A model generated the notes under the pieces. It searched no databases, was not told where the DNA came from, and saw nothing but the letters and a program-made list of their open reading frames with translations. Shown here in pieces: positions 20,770 through 30,140 of a stretch of DNA of 64,000 nt. Source of the DNA: Luteimonas padinae (lineage in GTDB: Bacteria; Pseudomonadota; Gammaproteobacteria; Xanthomonadales; Xanthomonadaceae); NCBI RefSeq assembly GCF_014652935.1, contig NZ_BMZT01000005.1, forward strand, positions 1-64,000, read 5' to 3'. Numbering within the stretch: position 1 is the first letter of the stretch; every line of letters begins with the position of its first letter. The position numbers and the translations under genes were made by a program.

Positions 20770-21324
20770 ATGAGCCGCCTGCGCATCTTCGCCGACGACG
20801 CCCCCGGCACCGCGCTGCTGGACACCCGCGATGGCGACGCCATCGCGCGCGAGCTCGACGCCATCGGCGTCACCTTCGAACGCTGGCAGGCCAGCCAGCC
20901 GGTCGCCGCCGGCGCCTCGCAGGACGAGGTGCTGGCCGCGTATGCCGACGACATCGCGCGCATCAGCGCCGAGCGCGGCTTCACCACGGTCGACGTGGTC
21001 AGCATCGCGCCCGACCACCCGAAGCGCGAGGACATGCGCCGCACCTTCCTCGACGAGCACTTCCACAAGGAAGACGAGGTCCGCTTCTTCGTCGCCGGCT
21101 CCGGCCTGTTCACCCTGCACGTGGGCGACCGCGTGTACGAGATCGAGTGCGTCAAGGACGACCTGATCGCGGTGCCCGACGGCACCACGCACTGGTTCGA
21201 CATGGGCCCCGAGCCCGAATTCGTCGCCATCCGCTTCTTCCAGCAGCCCGACGGCTGGGTCGGCCACTTCACCGGCACCGACATCGCCCGGCGCTTCCCG
21301 CGCTACGAGAAGTCCGCGCGCTGA
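20770..21324 (+). CDS. mtnD: acireductone dioxygenase MtnD
   Basis: 184-residue cupin that cleaves acireductone with O2 to the methionine precursor 2-keto-4-methylthiobutyrate. The metal-binding motif is [11 protein letters not shown], with a second His in GTTHWFDMG. Fe or Ni occupancy decides the reaction and cannot be read from sequence. Located 103 bases after mtnB. A repeat composite separates it from mtnC. Confidence 0.95.
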   Translation: MSRLRIFADDAPGTALLDTRDGDAIARELDAIGVTFERWQASQPVAAGASQDEVLAAYADDIARISAERGFTTVDVVSIAPDHPKREDMRRTFLDEHFHKEDEVRFFVAGSGLFTLHVGDRVYEIECVKDDLIAVPDGTTHWFDMGPEPEFVAIRFFQQPDGWVGHFTGTDIARRFPRYEKSAR

Positions 21325-21408
21325 CGGAAGTCAGAAGCTCTTGCCACGGATCACGCGGATGACGCGGACTCACACGGGTAGAGCAGAAGCCGTCATGCGG
21401 GAAAGCGC

Positions 21409-21540
21409 CCTGTAGGAGCAGCTACAGCTGCGACCTGCAGCGAGCCGCCGGCCGCAAACCGCCAACCACCAGTCGCCAGTCGCCAGTCGCCAGTCGCCAG
21501 TCGCCAGTCGCCGAAGGTCGCAGCTGTAGCTGCTCCTACA
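21409..21540. repeat. family B REP-like inverted pair (CAG variant)
   Basis: Left arm CCTGTAGGAGCAGCTACAGC then TGCGACC, and right arm GGTCGCAGCTGTAGCTGCTC then CTACA. The two arms are perfect inverses over about 24 bases. The loop holds the CCAGTCG tandem repeat. Confidence 0.87.
21469..21510. repeat. 7-bp tandem repeat CCAGTCG, six units
   Basis: Six perfect CCAGTCG units within the loop of the family B pair. It is preceded by degenerate copies (CCGCCAACCA). A likely variable-number repeat. Confidence 0.88.
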
Positions 21541-21605
21541 AAAAGCAAGTGCTTTATCCGTGTAAATTCGCGTCATCCGCGTTCATCCGTGGCAAAAGAG
21601 CTTTT

Positions 21606-22298
21606 ATGACAACCACCATCCTGACCGACATCGAAGGCACCACCGGAAGCATCTCGTTCGTGCGCGAGGTGCTGTTTCCGTATGCGCGGCGCGAGCTGCC
21701 GCGGTTCGTGCGCGAACGCGGCCATGAGCCGGACGTGCGGCGCTGGCTGGACCAGGTGGCGACCGAACACGGGGCGATGTGCGACGACGCGGTCATCGTC
21801 GAAGTGCTGCAGGGCTGGATCGACGAGGACCGCAAGCACACCGCGCTCAAGGCGCTGCAGGGCATGATCTGGGCCGACGGCTACCGGCGCGCGGACTTCA
21901 CCGCGCACGTGTATCCCGATGCGGTCGCGGCGCTGCGCCGCTGGCATGCGGATGGTCACCGGCTGGCGGTGTACTCGTCGGGCTCGGTGCCGGCGCAGCG
22001 GATGTTCTTCGGGCATTCCGACGCCGGCGACATGCTGCCGCTGTTCGAGGCCTTCTTCGATACCGAGGTCGGCGGCAAGCGCGAGGCGGCGAGCTATGCG
22101 CGCATCGCGTCGGAACTCGGCGCCGATCCCGGCGCGATCCTGTTCCTGTCCGACGTGGTCGCCGAACTCGACGCCGCGCGCGAAGCCGGGATGCGCACGG
22201 TGCTGGTCGACCGCCTCGAGGACTACCCGCAGCCGCGCAGCGCCGCCGAGTGCAACGGGCACGCGCGCGTGGACAGCTTCGACGCGATCGATCCGTAA
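21606..22298 (+). CDS. mtnC: enolase-phosphatase MtnC
   Basis: 230-residue HAD-family enzyme that enolises and dephosphorylates the diketone intermediate to acireductone. The nucleophile motif is modified to DIEGTTG, as in the MtnC family ([20 protein letters not shown]), with [10 protein letters not shown] and [12 protein letters not shown] as later HAD motifs. The ATG at 21606 directly follows the family A right arm. Completes mtnB-D-C. Confidence 0.95.
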   Translation: MTTTILTDIEGTTGSISFVREVLFPYARRELPRFVRERGHEPDVRRWLDQVATEHGAMCDDAVIVEVLQGWIDEDRKHTALKALQGMIWADGYRRADFTAHVYPDAVAALRRWHADGHRLAVYSSGSVPAQRMFFGHSDAGDMLPLFEAFFDTEVGGKREAASYARIASELGADPGAILFLSDVVAELDAAREAGMRTVLVDRLEDYPQPRSAAECNGHARVDSFDAIDP

Positions 22299-22315
22299 CA
22301 CGAAGCCGAACGCTT

Positions 22316-22384
22316 CTGCAGGAGCGGTTACAGCCGCGACCGCTTGTCCAGGCGGCTGGTCGCGGCTGTAGCCGCTCCTACAGG
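22316..22384. repeat. family B REP-like inverted pair (CGG variant)
   Basis: CTGCAGGAGCGGTTACAGCC then GCGACC, 17 bases, then GGTCGCGGCTGTAGCCGCTC then CTACAGG. It lies between the converging mtnC and phosphoesterase genes and could also act as a transcript-end hairpin, but has no T-run. Confidence 0.86.
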
Positions 22385-22390
22385 GATGGT

Positions 22391-23998
22391 TCACGTGGTG
22401 GGGGTGGCGTCGGCCTCTCTCCATTCCTGCAGGCGATAGCGCGTCGAGGCGCGCTGTTCGCCCTGCCAGCGGTCGAAGGCCCGGACCTCCACGGCGTGCT
22501 CGCCGGCGTCGAGGTCGGTCGGCAGCGCGCCGCGCCACAGGTGCGGGGACGGCTCGGCCTCCGGCGAGCGGTCGTAGCCGCGCAGCGCGGCGGCCGCGTC
22601 GTCGCGCGCGTTCTCGGCCGCAAGCCACGGATCCGGGCGTTCCACACGCTGCATCGCGGTCCATTCGCCGTCGCCCACGCGGTACTCCACGCGGGTGTCG
22701 GCCTCGCCCATGTAGACGTTGGCGTACACCGCCCACGCGGGGTACGCGCCGCGGCGCAGCACGCGCGGGGCATGCAGGTGCATCGCGTCCGTGCGCGCCG
22801 GATCGTCCTGCGCCCGGCGGGCCGGATGCCAGGACAGGCGGTAGCCGCCATCGGCGTCGACTTCCAGCCGCGCATGGCCGTTGGGCGTGCCGTCGGCCAT
22901 GGTCGCGTCGGGGATGCCTTCGGCGTCCGGCGCGCCCGACCAGAACGCGCCGCTGGCCGCGCCGACGTTGAACTCGTGCAGCGGTTCATCGCCATGCCAG
23001 CCATCGGCAGGCCCGTGCCGGTAATGCCGCTGCGTGTGCCGATGGCCGCTCAGCACCAGCAGCTTCGGCACGCGCGCCAGCAGCGCGAACAGGCGCTCGC
23101 GGTCGGCGCGCCGGAAGGTGGCGGGCCGCCCCGGCGCCGCGGTGTCGAACAGCGGGATGTGCACGCCCAGCACCAGCAGCCGGTCCTGCGGCAGCGTCGG
23201 CAGCCAGGCTTCGAGGAAGGCGAACTGGTCCTCGCGCAGGCCGCCCACGTAGGCGGGCCGCGCGCCCGGCTGCAGCACGACGTCGTCGAGCATCAGGAAA
23301 GTCGCCGCGCCCTCCTCCCAGGCGAAGGTGTCGGGCCCGTAGCTGGCGCGGAATGTGGCCAGCGACGCGTCGTCCGCGCGCGCGCCCGGATCGAGGTCGT
23401 GGTTGCCCGGCACGTGCAGCCACGGCACGCCCAGGCGCGTGGTGACGGCGTTGACCTCGGGATAGAGCCCGACGACGTCGTCGACGATGTCGCCCAGGCT
23501 GATGCCGAGGTCGGCCTCGCGGCCACCGGCGGCGGCCAGCGGGTCGACGATGTCGCGCGCGTAGTAGTCGACGTCGGCCAGCGACTTCACCTGCGGATCG
23601 GCGAAGACGAGGACCGACAGCGCGCCGTCCCGCCGCATCGACGGGCGCTGCAGGGCGAAGTCGCCGCGGACCGCGCCATCCCCGCGCCCGCCCGCCCGAG
23701 GCGCGTGCCATGCCGCGGGCAGTCCGTCCGCGCGTGCCGGCAGGCGCCAGCCGGCCGGCTTGACCACGAACACCGGCGCGTCGTCACGGGCGTCGAGCCT
23801 GTAGCGGCCGTCGGCGTCGGTCCGCGCGATGGCCAGGCCGTCGGAAACCACGACGCCGGCAACGCCCGGCTCACCCGCGTCCGCGGCGCCATTGCCGTCG
23901 ATGTCATGGAAGACCCGCCCTTCCCACCTGGCCGCTCCGGCCGTTCCGGCCGCCGCCAGCAGGCACAGCATGCAGAAGACGCGCAGGGACGGGGACAT
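22391..23998 (-). CDS. secreted calcineurin-like phosphoesterase
   Basis: 535 residues with a signal peptide (VFCMLCLLAAAGTAGAARW). An N-terminal beta domain of SdrD/carboxypeptidase-regulatory type (VFHDIDGNGAADAGEPGVAG) is followed by a metallophosphoesterase domain with FADPQ, GDIVDD, GNHD and GHRH motifs that bind two metals, and a C-terminal immunoglobulin-like region. The substrate is unknown (phosphodiester or phosphomonoester). Divergent from the 7TM-GGDEF gene across 133 bases; no clear promoter seen. Confidence 0.85.
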   Translation of the reverse strand: MSPSLRVFCMLCLLAAAGTAGAARWEGRVFHDIDGNGAADAGEPGVAGVVVSDGLAIARTDADGRYRLDARDDAPVFVVKPAGWRLPARADGLPAAWHAPRAGGRGDGAVRGDFALQRPSMRRDGALSVLVFADPQVKSLADVDYYARDIVDPLAAAGGREADLGISLGDIVDDVVGLYPEVNAVTTRLGVPWLHVPGNHDLDPGARADDASLATFRASYGPDTFAWEEGAATFLMLDDVVLQPGARPAYVGGLREDQFAFLEAWLPTLPQDRLLVLGVHIPLFDTAAPGRPATFRRADRERLFALLARVPKLLVLSGHRHTQRHYRHGPADGWHGDEPLHEFNVGAASGAFWSGAPDAEGIPDATMADGTPNGHARLEVDADGGYRLSWHPARRAQDDPARTDAMHLHAPRVLRRGAYPAWAVYANVYMGEADTRVEYRVGDGEWTAMQRVERPDPWLAAENARDDAAAALRGYDRSPEAEPSPHLWRGALPTDLDAGEHAVEVRAFDRWQGEQRASTRYRLQEWREADATPTT

Positions 23999-24131
23999 CG
24001 TGGCTCCGCAAGGCGTGGAATGGCCGCTTATCCTGCCCCATCGCGTTGATCCTTGGGTTGCCGGCAGGCATATGATCTGGTCTGGCGATGGCCGGGCGGG
24101 GTGCCGTGGACGCGTCTGAGGGGACGTCAGG

Positions 24132-25967
24132 ATGATCATCGCAAGGCCCTGGATGGCCTGGATCGCGTTCGTCTTCGTCGCGCTGCTGGCGGCGGCCGGC
24201 CCGGCCGCGGCCGCGGCCGATGTGATCGAACTGTCCCCGGGCACCGGCGAACTCGCGCTCTCGCCGCATGTCACCTACCTCCATGACACCGACGGCCGCG
24301 ACACGGTGCAGGACGCATGGGCGCGCGTCGGCACCGACGCCTTCGCACCGCTGCCCGGCGGCAATCCCGCCTTCGGCTTCCAGGACGGCGCCTTCTGGGT
24401 GCATGCGCGCGTGGTCAACCGCGACCCCGACGAGCCGCGCTGGCTGCTGGTGCAGACCTATCCGCTCAGCGACCACCTCGACCTCTACCTGCGCTATCCC
24501 GACGGCCGCGTGGTCCACCATGCCGGCGGCGACACCCTGCCCTTCGGCCAGCGCGCGATCCGCTACCGGCACCCGAACTTCCTGCTCGACCTGCCGGACG
24601 GCCAGCCCGTCGACATCCTGCTCCGGGTACAGAGCCAGAGTTCGATGCAGCTGCCGCTGGTGTTGTACACGCCAGGCGCGTTCACCGAGCTCTCGCGCGA
24701 CGCGCAGTTCGCGATCGGCCTGTACTACGGCATCCTGGTCGCGCTGTTCTTCTACAACCTGGTGCTGTGGCTGGTGCTGCGCGACGCCAGCTACTTCTGG
24801 TACCTGTTCCACATCGGCGCCTTCGGCCTGGTGCTGTTCTGCCTCAACGGCCTGGGCTTCGAATACCTCTGGCCCGACAACACCTGGCTGGCCGACAAGT
24901 CGGTGCCGCTGTCGATCAGCCTGGCGCTGATCGGCATGCACCAGTTCGCGCGCGTGTTCCTCGGCCTGCACGAACGCTGGCCGCTGGGCAACCGCGTGAG
25001 CATCGTCGCGATCGCGGCCTTCGTCTGCTTCGGCATCGCTGCGGTGTTCGTGCCCTACCGCCTGATCACGCCGGCGGTGTCGCTGGCGGTGCTGGCCAGC
25101 ATCGTCTGGATCACCGTGGCCAGCATCGACTCGGTGCGCAAGCGCTACGCCCCGGCCCGGCTGTTCCTGCTGTCCTGGGCGATGTTCCTGGCCGGCACGG
25201 CGGTCTTCACCCTGGTCGCCTTCGGCATGATCCCCAAGACCTTCTTCACCGAGTACGGCGTGCAGCTGGGCTCGGCGCTGGAGATGCTGTTCCTGTCGGT
25301 GGCGCTCAGCTACCGCTACGCCGCGCTGCGCAACGAGAACGGGCGCATCGTCCGCGAGGCCAACGTGCGCCTGGAACGCGAGGTCGCCGAACGCACGCAG
25401 GAACTGCGCGGCACGCTGGAGCAGCTGGAGCAGGCGCATGCCCGCCTGCACGAATCCAGCCGGCTCGACGGCCTCACCGGCCTCTGCAACCGCAGCCATT
25501 TCCACGACGCCTTCGAGCGCCTGCTGCTGGAGTGCAACGCGGAGCGGCGCCCGCTGTCGCTGCTGATGGTCGACCTCGACCACTTCAAGTCCATCAACGA
25601 CGCGCACGGCCACCTGGTGGGCGACGACGTGCTGCGCGCCGCCGCGCAGCGCATCGGCACGGCGCTGCGGCCGCACGAAGCCCTGCTGGCGCGCTTCGGC
25701 GGCGAGGAGTTCGTGATCGTGCTGCCGCGCACCGACCTGCACGGCGCGGTGGCGGTGGCCGAGGCGGTGCGCCGCGCGATCGCCGCCGCGCCCTGCGATT
25801 CGCAGCACGGCCCGCCGGTCAGGGTGTCGGCCAGCGTCGGCGTGCACACGGTGGTGCCGGGCACCGTGGACGACATCGAAGACGCGCTGCAGGTCGCCGA
25901 CCAGGCGCTGTACGCCGCCAAGGCCAACGGCCGCGACTGCGTGCGCACCTCGATCTCGGCGGCCTGA
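24132..25967 (+). CDS. 7TMR-DISM diguanylate cyclase
   Basis: 611 residues. A signal sequence is followed by a periplasmic 7TMR-DISM extracellular sensor domain (about 35-190), seven transmembrane helices (about 195-400), a short coiled coil (LEREVAERTQELRGTLEQLE), and a GGDEF domain with the active motif GGEEF near residue 522. The RxxD inhibitory site is not conserved (PHEA at the expected position), so product inhibition is probably weak. Makes c-di-GMP at the inner membrane in response to an unknown periplasmic ligand. Confidence 0.92.
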   Translation: MIIARPWMAWIAFVFVALLAAAGPAAAAADVIELSPGTGELALSPHVTYLHDTDGRDTVQDAWARVGTDAFAPLPGGNPAFGFQDGAFWVHARVVNRDPDEPRWLLVQTYPLSDHLDLYLRYPDGRVVHHAGGDTLPFGQRAIRYRHPNFLLDLPDGQPVDILLRVQSQSSMQLPLVLYTPGAFTELSRDAQFAIGLYYGILVALFFYNLVLWLVLRDASYFWYLFHIGAFGLVLFCLNGLGFEYLWPDNTWLADKSVPLSISLALIGMHQFARVFLGLHERWPLGNRVSIVAIAAFVCFGIAAVFVPYRLITPAVSLAVLASIVWITVASIDSVRKRYAPARLFLLSWAMFLAGTAVFTLVAFGMIPKTFFTEYGVQLGSALEMLFLSVALSYRYAALRNENGRIVREANVRLEREVAERTQELRGTLEQLEQAHARLHESSRLDGLTGLCNRSHFHDAFERLLLECNAERRPLSLLMVDLDHFKSINDAHGHLVGDDVLRAAAQRIGTALRPHEALLARFGGEEFVIVLPRTDLHGAVAVAEAVRRAIAAAPCDSQHGPPVRVSASVGVHTVVPGTVDDIEDALQVADQALYAAKANGRDCVRTSISAA

Positions 25968-25976
25968 CACACACGC

Positions 25977-26109
25977 CCTGCAGGAGCCGCTGCAGCTGCG
26001 ACCGCCGGTTGGATGCAGGAGCAGCTATAGCTGCGACCTGCCTGCCATGCGTAACAGCGACCGGCCGGCCATGCGGATCAGCGGTCGCAGCTGTAGCTGC
26101 TCCTACAGG
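25977..26109. repeat. family B REP cluster, three arms (CAG variant)
   Basis: Arms start CCTGCAGGAGCCGCTGCAGC (25977) and ATGCAGGAGCAGCTATAGCT (26013); the inverted arm is GGTCGCAGCTGTAGCTGCTC then CTACAGG (to 26109). The inverted arm supplies the stop codon of the minus-strand gene ending at 26103. Confidence 0.83.
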
Positions 26110-26474
26110 CGGGGGCGGGGGTGGCGCTTGCGCTCGGCGATGAGCCAGGCCAAGGCGACGCCAGCCAGCGCGCCGATGACTTCCATCAGCACGCGGATGC
26201 CAAGCCCGTCCGGATCGTGGATCTTCGACAGCGCGATGCGCGCGTAAACCGGCGACTCGAGCCTGACCACGCCCATGTAGAACAAGTGCCAGGCATCGAT
26301 GCCGGCGCCGACCGCCACCGCGACCAGACTGGCCCAGCCGATCGCGTGTCCGTGCGGCCAGCGCGCGCGCGTGCCGATGGCGTGGAACAGCGCGAAGGCC
26401 AGCAGGCCGACCACCAGCGCGATCAGGCCCGCCTCCAGCGCACCCGGCCAGCCCAGGTGCAGGGGCAGGTTCAA
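26103..26474 (-). CDS. hypothetical small membrane protein coupled to the lyase gene
   Basis: About 123 residues with three or four hydrophobic segments (GLIALVVGLLAFALFHAIG; AIGWASLVAVAVGAG; VLMEVIGALAGVALAWLIAE). No ATG is available near the lyase end. The best start is a TTG at 26474 that overlaps the lyase stop (TTGA), implying coupled translation. No family recognised. The stop TAG belongs to the family B repeat. An inner-membrane transport or accessory role for the lyase is only a guess. Confidence 0.6.
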   Translation of the reverse strand: MNLPLHLGWPGALEAGLIALVVGLLAFALFHAIGTRARWPHGHAIGWASLVAVAVGAGIDAWHLFYMGVVRLESPVYARIALSKIHDPDGLGIRVLMEVIGALAGVALAWLIAERKRHPRPRL

Positions 26475-28372
26475 GCGCCCTGCCCCGCGTCGCGCACGGC
26501 CGCGAGCAGCACGCCGTCGCCGACCAGGCGCAAGGCCTCGGCCACGTCGCCGTCCATCGCGCGGTCGCGATCCATGCCGGCGATTCGGGCGCGGATCACC
26601 GCGTGCGCGACGTCGACGGCGCGGCCGGGATGGAAGGGCTCGCTGTCCGCGAGCTCGACGCGCAGCGCCTCGACCTCGTCCATGAAGCGCGCATGCTCCG
26701 GCGTACCCGCAGCCGGCGCACCCGACACCTTGGCCGCCAGCGCCGCCGCATCGCCGCGCCGCGCCAGGTCGCGCGCGGCGTTGATCATGTCGCGGCGCAG
26801 GTCCAGCGCTTGCGCGGCGGTGTAGAGCTCCAGGCCCAGTACCTTCCCCAGGTCGTCGGCCATGGCGAGCACGTGGCGCGCCTCGTTGGCGCCCATCGAC
26901 ACGTGGTCTTCCGCATTCGCGCTGGTCGGCACCGAGTACACGCTGGCCGGATGCGCGCGGCTGGCGAGGTCGTTGACGATGGCCGCGGCGGTGTACTGCA
27001 CGATCATGAAGCCCGACTCGGTGCCGTCCTCGTTGCCGATCAGGAAGGCCGGCAGGCCGTCGTTGGTGGCGGGGTCGACCAGTTTGTTCAGCCGGCGCTC
27101 GCTGATCGAGGCCAGCACCGGGATCGCCGCCTTGAGGTAGCTCATCGCCAGCGCCAGCGGCATGCCGTGGAAGTGGCCGGCGGAAATCACCTGCTCCTCG
27201 ACGTGTTCCGCGGCGCGATCGGGGAACACCAGCGGGTTGTCGGTCACCGCGTTGAGCTCGACCTCGAGCACGCGCGCGGCCTGGGCCGCGGCATCGCGCA
27301 CCGCGCCGTGCACCTGAGGCACGCAGCGCAATGAATAGCTGTCCTGCGGCTGGTGCTTCTTGCCGCCGCGGAAGGGCTTGAAGCGCTGGTAGAACTTCTC
27401 GCGGCCGTGGCGCTGGCCGGCCGGCACCCAGTCCCAGCCGATGTCGAAGGGCAGCGCCTGCGCGCCGGCCTCGTCCCAGCTGCCCGGCAGCCACTGCCGG
27501 AAGCGCGGCACCAGGTGATAGGCGATGTCGGCGAGCGTGGAACCGTCCAGCAGCGCGCGCAGCTGCGCGGCGGCGGACACCTGACCCGGATGCGGACGCA
27601 GCGCATGCACGTCCTCGGCATAGGCGCCCAGGCGGCCGGCAAACGCGTCGAGCGTCATCGCCGCGGCGAGGTCGGCGGTGTCGAGCAGGTCCTCCAGCTT
27701 CGCCAGCGCCAGCACGCCCATCGCCAGCATCTGCGCGGTGCCGTTGTTGAGCGCCAGGCCTTCCTTGTACGACAGCTCGACCGGCGCGAGTCCGGCTCGG
27801 CGCAGCGCATCGGCGCCCGGCACGCGTTCGCCATCGACGAAAGCCTCGCCGCCGCCCAGCAGCACGATCGCCAGGTGCGACAGCGGCGCCAGGTCGCCCG
27901 AGGCGCCGACCGAGCCCAGCTGCGGCACCACCGGCACCACGCCGGCGTTGAGCAGCGCCGCCATCGCCTGCAGCGTGGACACGCGGATGCCGGAATGCCC
28001 GCGCAGCAGGGTGTTGAGGCGGATGCACATCATCGCCCGCACCACCGGCGCCGACATCGGCTCGCCGACGCAGACGGCGTGGGTGATCACCAGATTGCGC
28101 TGCAGTTCGGCGTGCAGCGAGCGCCCCGACGGCGCCGCGCCCGGCACCTCGTCGCGCAGCGGATGCGCGCCGAGCAGCTTGTCGGCGTTGCTGCCGAAGC
28201 CGGTGGAGACGCCGTAGATGGGCTCCTCGCGGCGCACCTGTTCGGCGAGGAAGTCCGCGGCGCGGGCCACGGCCTGCAGCGCGCCCTCGTCCAGCGACAC
28301 CTGCGCGCCGTGGGCGACCGCGACCAGCTGCGGACGGGTCAGCGAACGGCCGTCGAGCAGGACCGGCTTCAT
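26471..28372 (-). CDS. hutH: enlarged histidine ammonia-lyase-like aromatic amino acid lyase
   Basis: 633 residues, against about 510 for typical HutH. The MIO cofactor triad Ala157-Ser158-Gly159 lies in [16 protein letters not shown], and catalytic Tyr53 in YGVSTGFG. Selectivity-position His98 ([10 protein letters not shown]) and Glu in [10 protein letters not shown] are kept, favouring histidine as substrate, giving urocanate and ammonia. Extra sequence lies at about residues 65-85 and 280-340. No other hut gene is nearby; instead it overlaps hisS (ATGA). Another aromatic substrate or a biosynthetic role is possible. Confidence 0.82.
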   Translation of the reverse strand: MKPVLLDGRSLTRPQLVAVAHGAQVSLDEGALQAVARAADFLAEQVRREEPIYGVSTGFGSNADKLLGAHPLRDEVPGAAPSGRSLHAELQRNLVITHAVCVGEPMSAPVVRAMMCIRLNTLLRGHSGIRVSTLQAMAALLNAGVVPVVPQLGSVGASGDLAPLSHLAIVLLGGGEAFVDGERVPGADALRRAGLAPVELSYKEGLALNNGTAQMLAMGVLALAKLEDLLDTADLAAAMTLDAFAGRLGAYAEDVHALRPHPGQVSAAAQLRALLDGSTLADIAYHLVPRFRQWLPGSWDEAGAQALPFDIGWDWVPAGQRHGREKFYQRFKPFRGGKKHQPQDSYSLRCVPQVHGAVRDAAAQAARVLEVELNAVTDNPLVFPDRAAEHVEEQVISAGHFHGMPLALAMSYLKAAIPVLASISERRLNKLVDPATNDGLPAFLIGNEDGTESGFMIVQYTAAAIVNDLASRAHPASVYSVPTSANAEDHVSMGANEARHVLAMADDLGKVLGLELYTAAQALDLRRDMINAARDLARRGDAAALAAKVSGAPAAGTPEHARFMDEVEALRVELADSEPFHPGRAVDVAHAVIRARIAGMDRDRAMDGDVAEALRLVGDGVLLAAVRDAGQGA

Positions 28373-29844
28373 GGCGTGCCTCCTTCGGAATCGGGGCGGG
28401 ACGACGCCACCGCGCCGCCAAGCGTGGGCGTGGGCGTGCCGGCGCTGGCCGCGCCCTCGCCCCTCTCCGCGTGCGCGTTGGTTCCACGCCGCGTCAGCAG
28501 CGCCGCGCCCAGCGCATCCAGCGCCACCTCGAACTGTTCGCCGCCGCGCAGGTCCTTCACCGTGGCCACGCCGCGTGCGACCTCGTCTTCGCCACGCACC
28601 ACCACGTGGCGGATGCCGGCACGGTCGGCGTACTGGAACTGCTTGCCGAGCTTGCGCGCTTCCAGCTGGGTCTCGACGTTGAGCCCGGCCGCGCGCAGTC
28701 GCTGCGAGAGTGCCAGCGCATCGTCCAGGCCGGCGTCGTCGAACAGCGCCACCAGCGCGTCGACCGTGCCTTCGGCGGCCTGCACCAGTCCGGCCTCGCG
28801 CAGCTGCCAGAACAGGCGCGTCAGGCCGATGGAGATGCCGACGCCGGGAAGCTTCGACTTCGTGTAGTGCCCGGCCAGATCGTCGTAGCGCCCGCCGGAG
28901 CAGATCGAACCGATGGCCGGGTTCGCGGTCAGCGTGGTCTCGTAGACCATGCCCGTGTAGTAGTCGAGCCCGCGCGCGATCGACAGGTTGATCGCATAGC
29001 GAGACTCCGGCACGCCCATCGCCTTCAGCATGCCCAGCAGCGCGCGCAGCTCGTCGCGGCCTTCCTCGAACAGCGGCGTGCCGTGACCCAGCGCGGCCAG
29101 CTTCGCCAGCGCGTCGTCATGGCCCTCGGAGCGGATGCGCGAGAACGCCAGCAGCCGCTCGGCCACCTCCGGCGCCAGGCCGAAGCCCTCGCCTTCCAGC
29201 GTCGCGCGCACCGCGTCCTCGCCGCGCTTGTCGAGCTTGTCGATCTCGCGCAGCACCAGCGGCTGGGCCTCGTCGCCGATGCCCTGGCCGGCGAAGAAGC
29301 CGCGCAGCAGCTTGCGGTGGTTGAGCTGGATGACGAACTCGCCGATGCCCAGCGCCTCGAACACGGCGTTGATCACCGCCGGCACCTCGGCCTCGAAGCG
29401 CGGCGACAGCGTGTCCTTGCCGATCACATCGATGTCGCACTGGTAGAACTCGCGGAAGCGGCCGCGCTGCGCACGCTCGCCGCGGTAGACACGCTGCATC
29501 TGGTAGCGGCGGAACGGGAACGCCAGGTCGTGCTCGTGCTCGGCGACGTAGCGCGCCAGCGGCACGGTCAGGTCGAAGCGCAGCGCCATTTCGGGCACCG
29601 TGCCGGCATCGCCGCCCGCCGCCTTCTCCAGCGCGCCGGTGGACTGCACGAAATACACCTGGCGCTCGGTCTCGCCGCCGGTCTTGGTCAGGAGCACCTC
29701 GGACAGCTCGAACACCGGCGTCTCCACCGGCAGGAAGCCCCAGGCCTCGAAGGTGCGGCGGATGGTGTCGAGCATGCGCTGGAAGGCGACCTGCTCGCGC
29801 GGGAGCAGCTCGAGGACGCCCGGGGGCGTGCGGGGCTTGATCAA
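28369..29844 (-). CDS. hisS: histidyl-tRNA synthetase HisS
   Basis: 491 residues, class II synthetase. Motif 2 region [20 protein letters not shown] followed by [10 protein letters not shown]; the histidine-specific motif [13 protein letters not shown]; motif 3 [13 protein letters not shown]; a C-terminal anticodon-binding domain ([18 protein letters not shown]). The last 30 residues are a low-complexity Gly/Ser/Pro extension. Its stop overlaps the start of the HAL-like lyase. Upstream and divergent lies tRNA-Pro. Confidence 0.95.
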   Translation of the reverse strand: MIKPRTPPGVLELLPREQVAFQRMLDTIRRTFEAWGFLPVETPVFELSEVLLTKTGGETERQVYFVQSTGALEKAAGGDAGTVPEMALRFDLTVPLARYVAEHEHDLAFPFRRYQMQRVYRGERAQRGRFREFYQCDIDVIGKDTLSPRFEAEVPAVINAVFEALGIGEFVIQLNHRKLLRGFFAGQGIGDEAQPLVLREIDKLDKRGEDAVRATLEGEGFGLAPEVAERLLAFSRIRSEGHDDALAKLAALGHGTPLFEEGRDELRALLGMLKAMGVPESRYAINLSIARGLDYYTGMVYETTLTANPAIGSICSGGRYDDLAGHYTKSKLPGVGISIGLTRLFWQLREAGLVQAAEGTVDALVALFDDAGLDDALALSQRLRAAGLNVETQLEARKLGKQFQYADRAGIRHVVVRGEDEVARGVATVKDLRGGEQFEVALDALGAALLTRRGTNAHAERGEGAASAGTPTPTLGGAVASSRPDSEGGTP

Positions 29845-29932
29845 GATCGGTCTCCGGTGCGGGGCGACGCCGCGGTGGGCCGCACATTCTAGCGGCAGCG
29901 ACCCGCCACGCCGCCGCCTGCGCGCGGGGTGC

Positions 29933-29962
29933 TTGCCTCCCCCGCCCCGGGGTCATTACAAT
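29933..29962 (+). promoter_or_regulatory. promoter of tRNA-Pro
   Basis: A -35 TTGCCT (29933-29938) and -10 TACAAT (29957-29962), separated by 18 bases and matching the sigma-70 consensus at 4/6 and 5/6. The expected start of transcription is about 9 bases before the mature tRNA. Confidence 0.7.
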
Positions 29963-29977
29963 GCGCAGCTCGCCTGT

Positions 29978-30054
<77 letters not shown>

Positions 30055-30068
30055 AAGGTGACCCGCAG

Positions 30069-30093
30069 AAACCGGCCCCGCGGCCGGTTTTTT
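30069..30093 (+). terminator. intrinsic terminator after tRNA-Pro
   Basis: Stem AACCGGCC / GGCCGGTT with a CCGC-type loop, followed by a run of six T. It lies 15 bases after the tRNA CCA end. Confidence 0.88.
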
Positions 30094-30140
30094 GCTTTCC
30101 GCACCCAGCTTGCGCGCGGCCCCGGGCGCCAGGACCGACC

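Larger units (their letters stand above)
21334..21603. repeat. family A arms enclosing a REP pair and a 7-bp tandem repeat
   Basis: Left arm 21334-21387 (AGAAGCTCTTGCCACGGATC, iterons, GGGTAGAGCAG); right arm 21549-21603 (TGCTTTATCCGTGTAAAT ... CATCCGTGGCAAAAGAGC). The interior holds a family B pair split by tandem CCAGTCG units. The right terminus AAGAG lies 5 bases before the mtnC ATG and appears to serve as its Shine-Dalgarno. Confidence 0.82.

Noticed and set aside
21469-21510. Possible CRISPR or iteron origin at CCAGTCG repeats
   Set aside because: 7-bp perfect tandem units without spacers, no AT-rich region, no replication gene; lies inside repeat cassettes.
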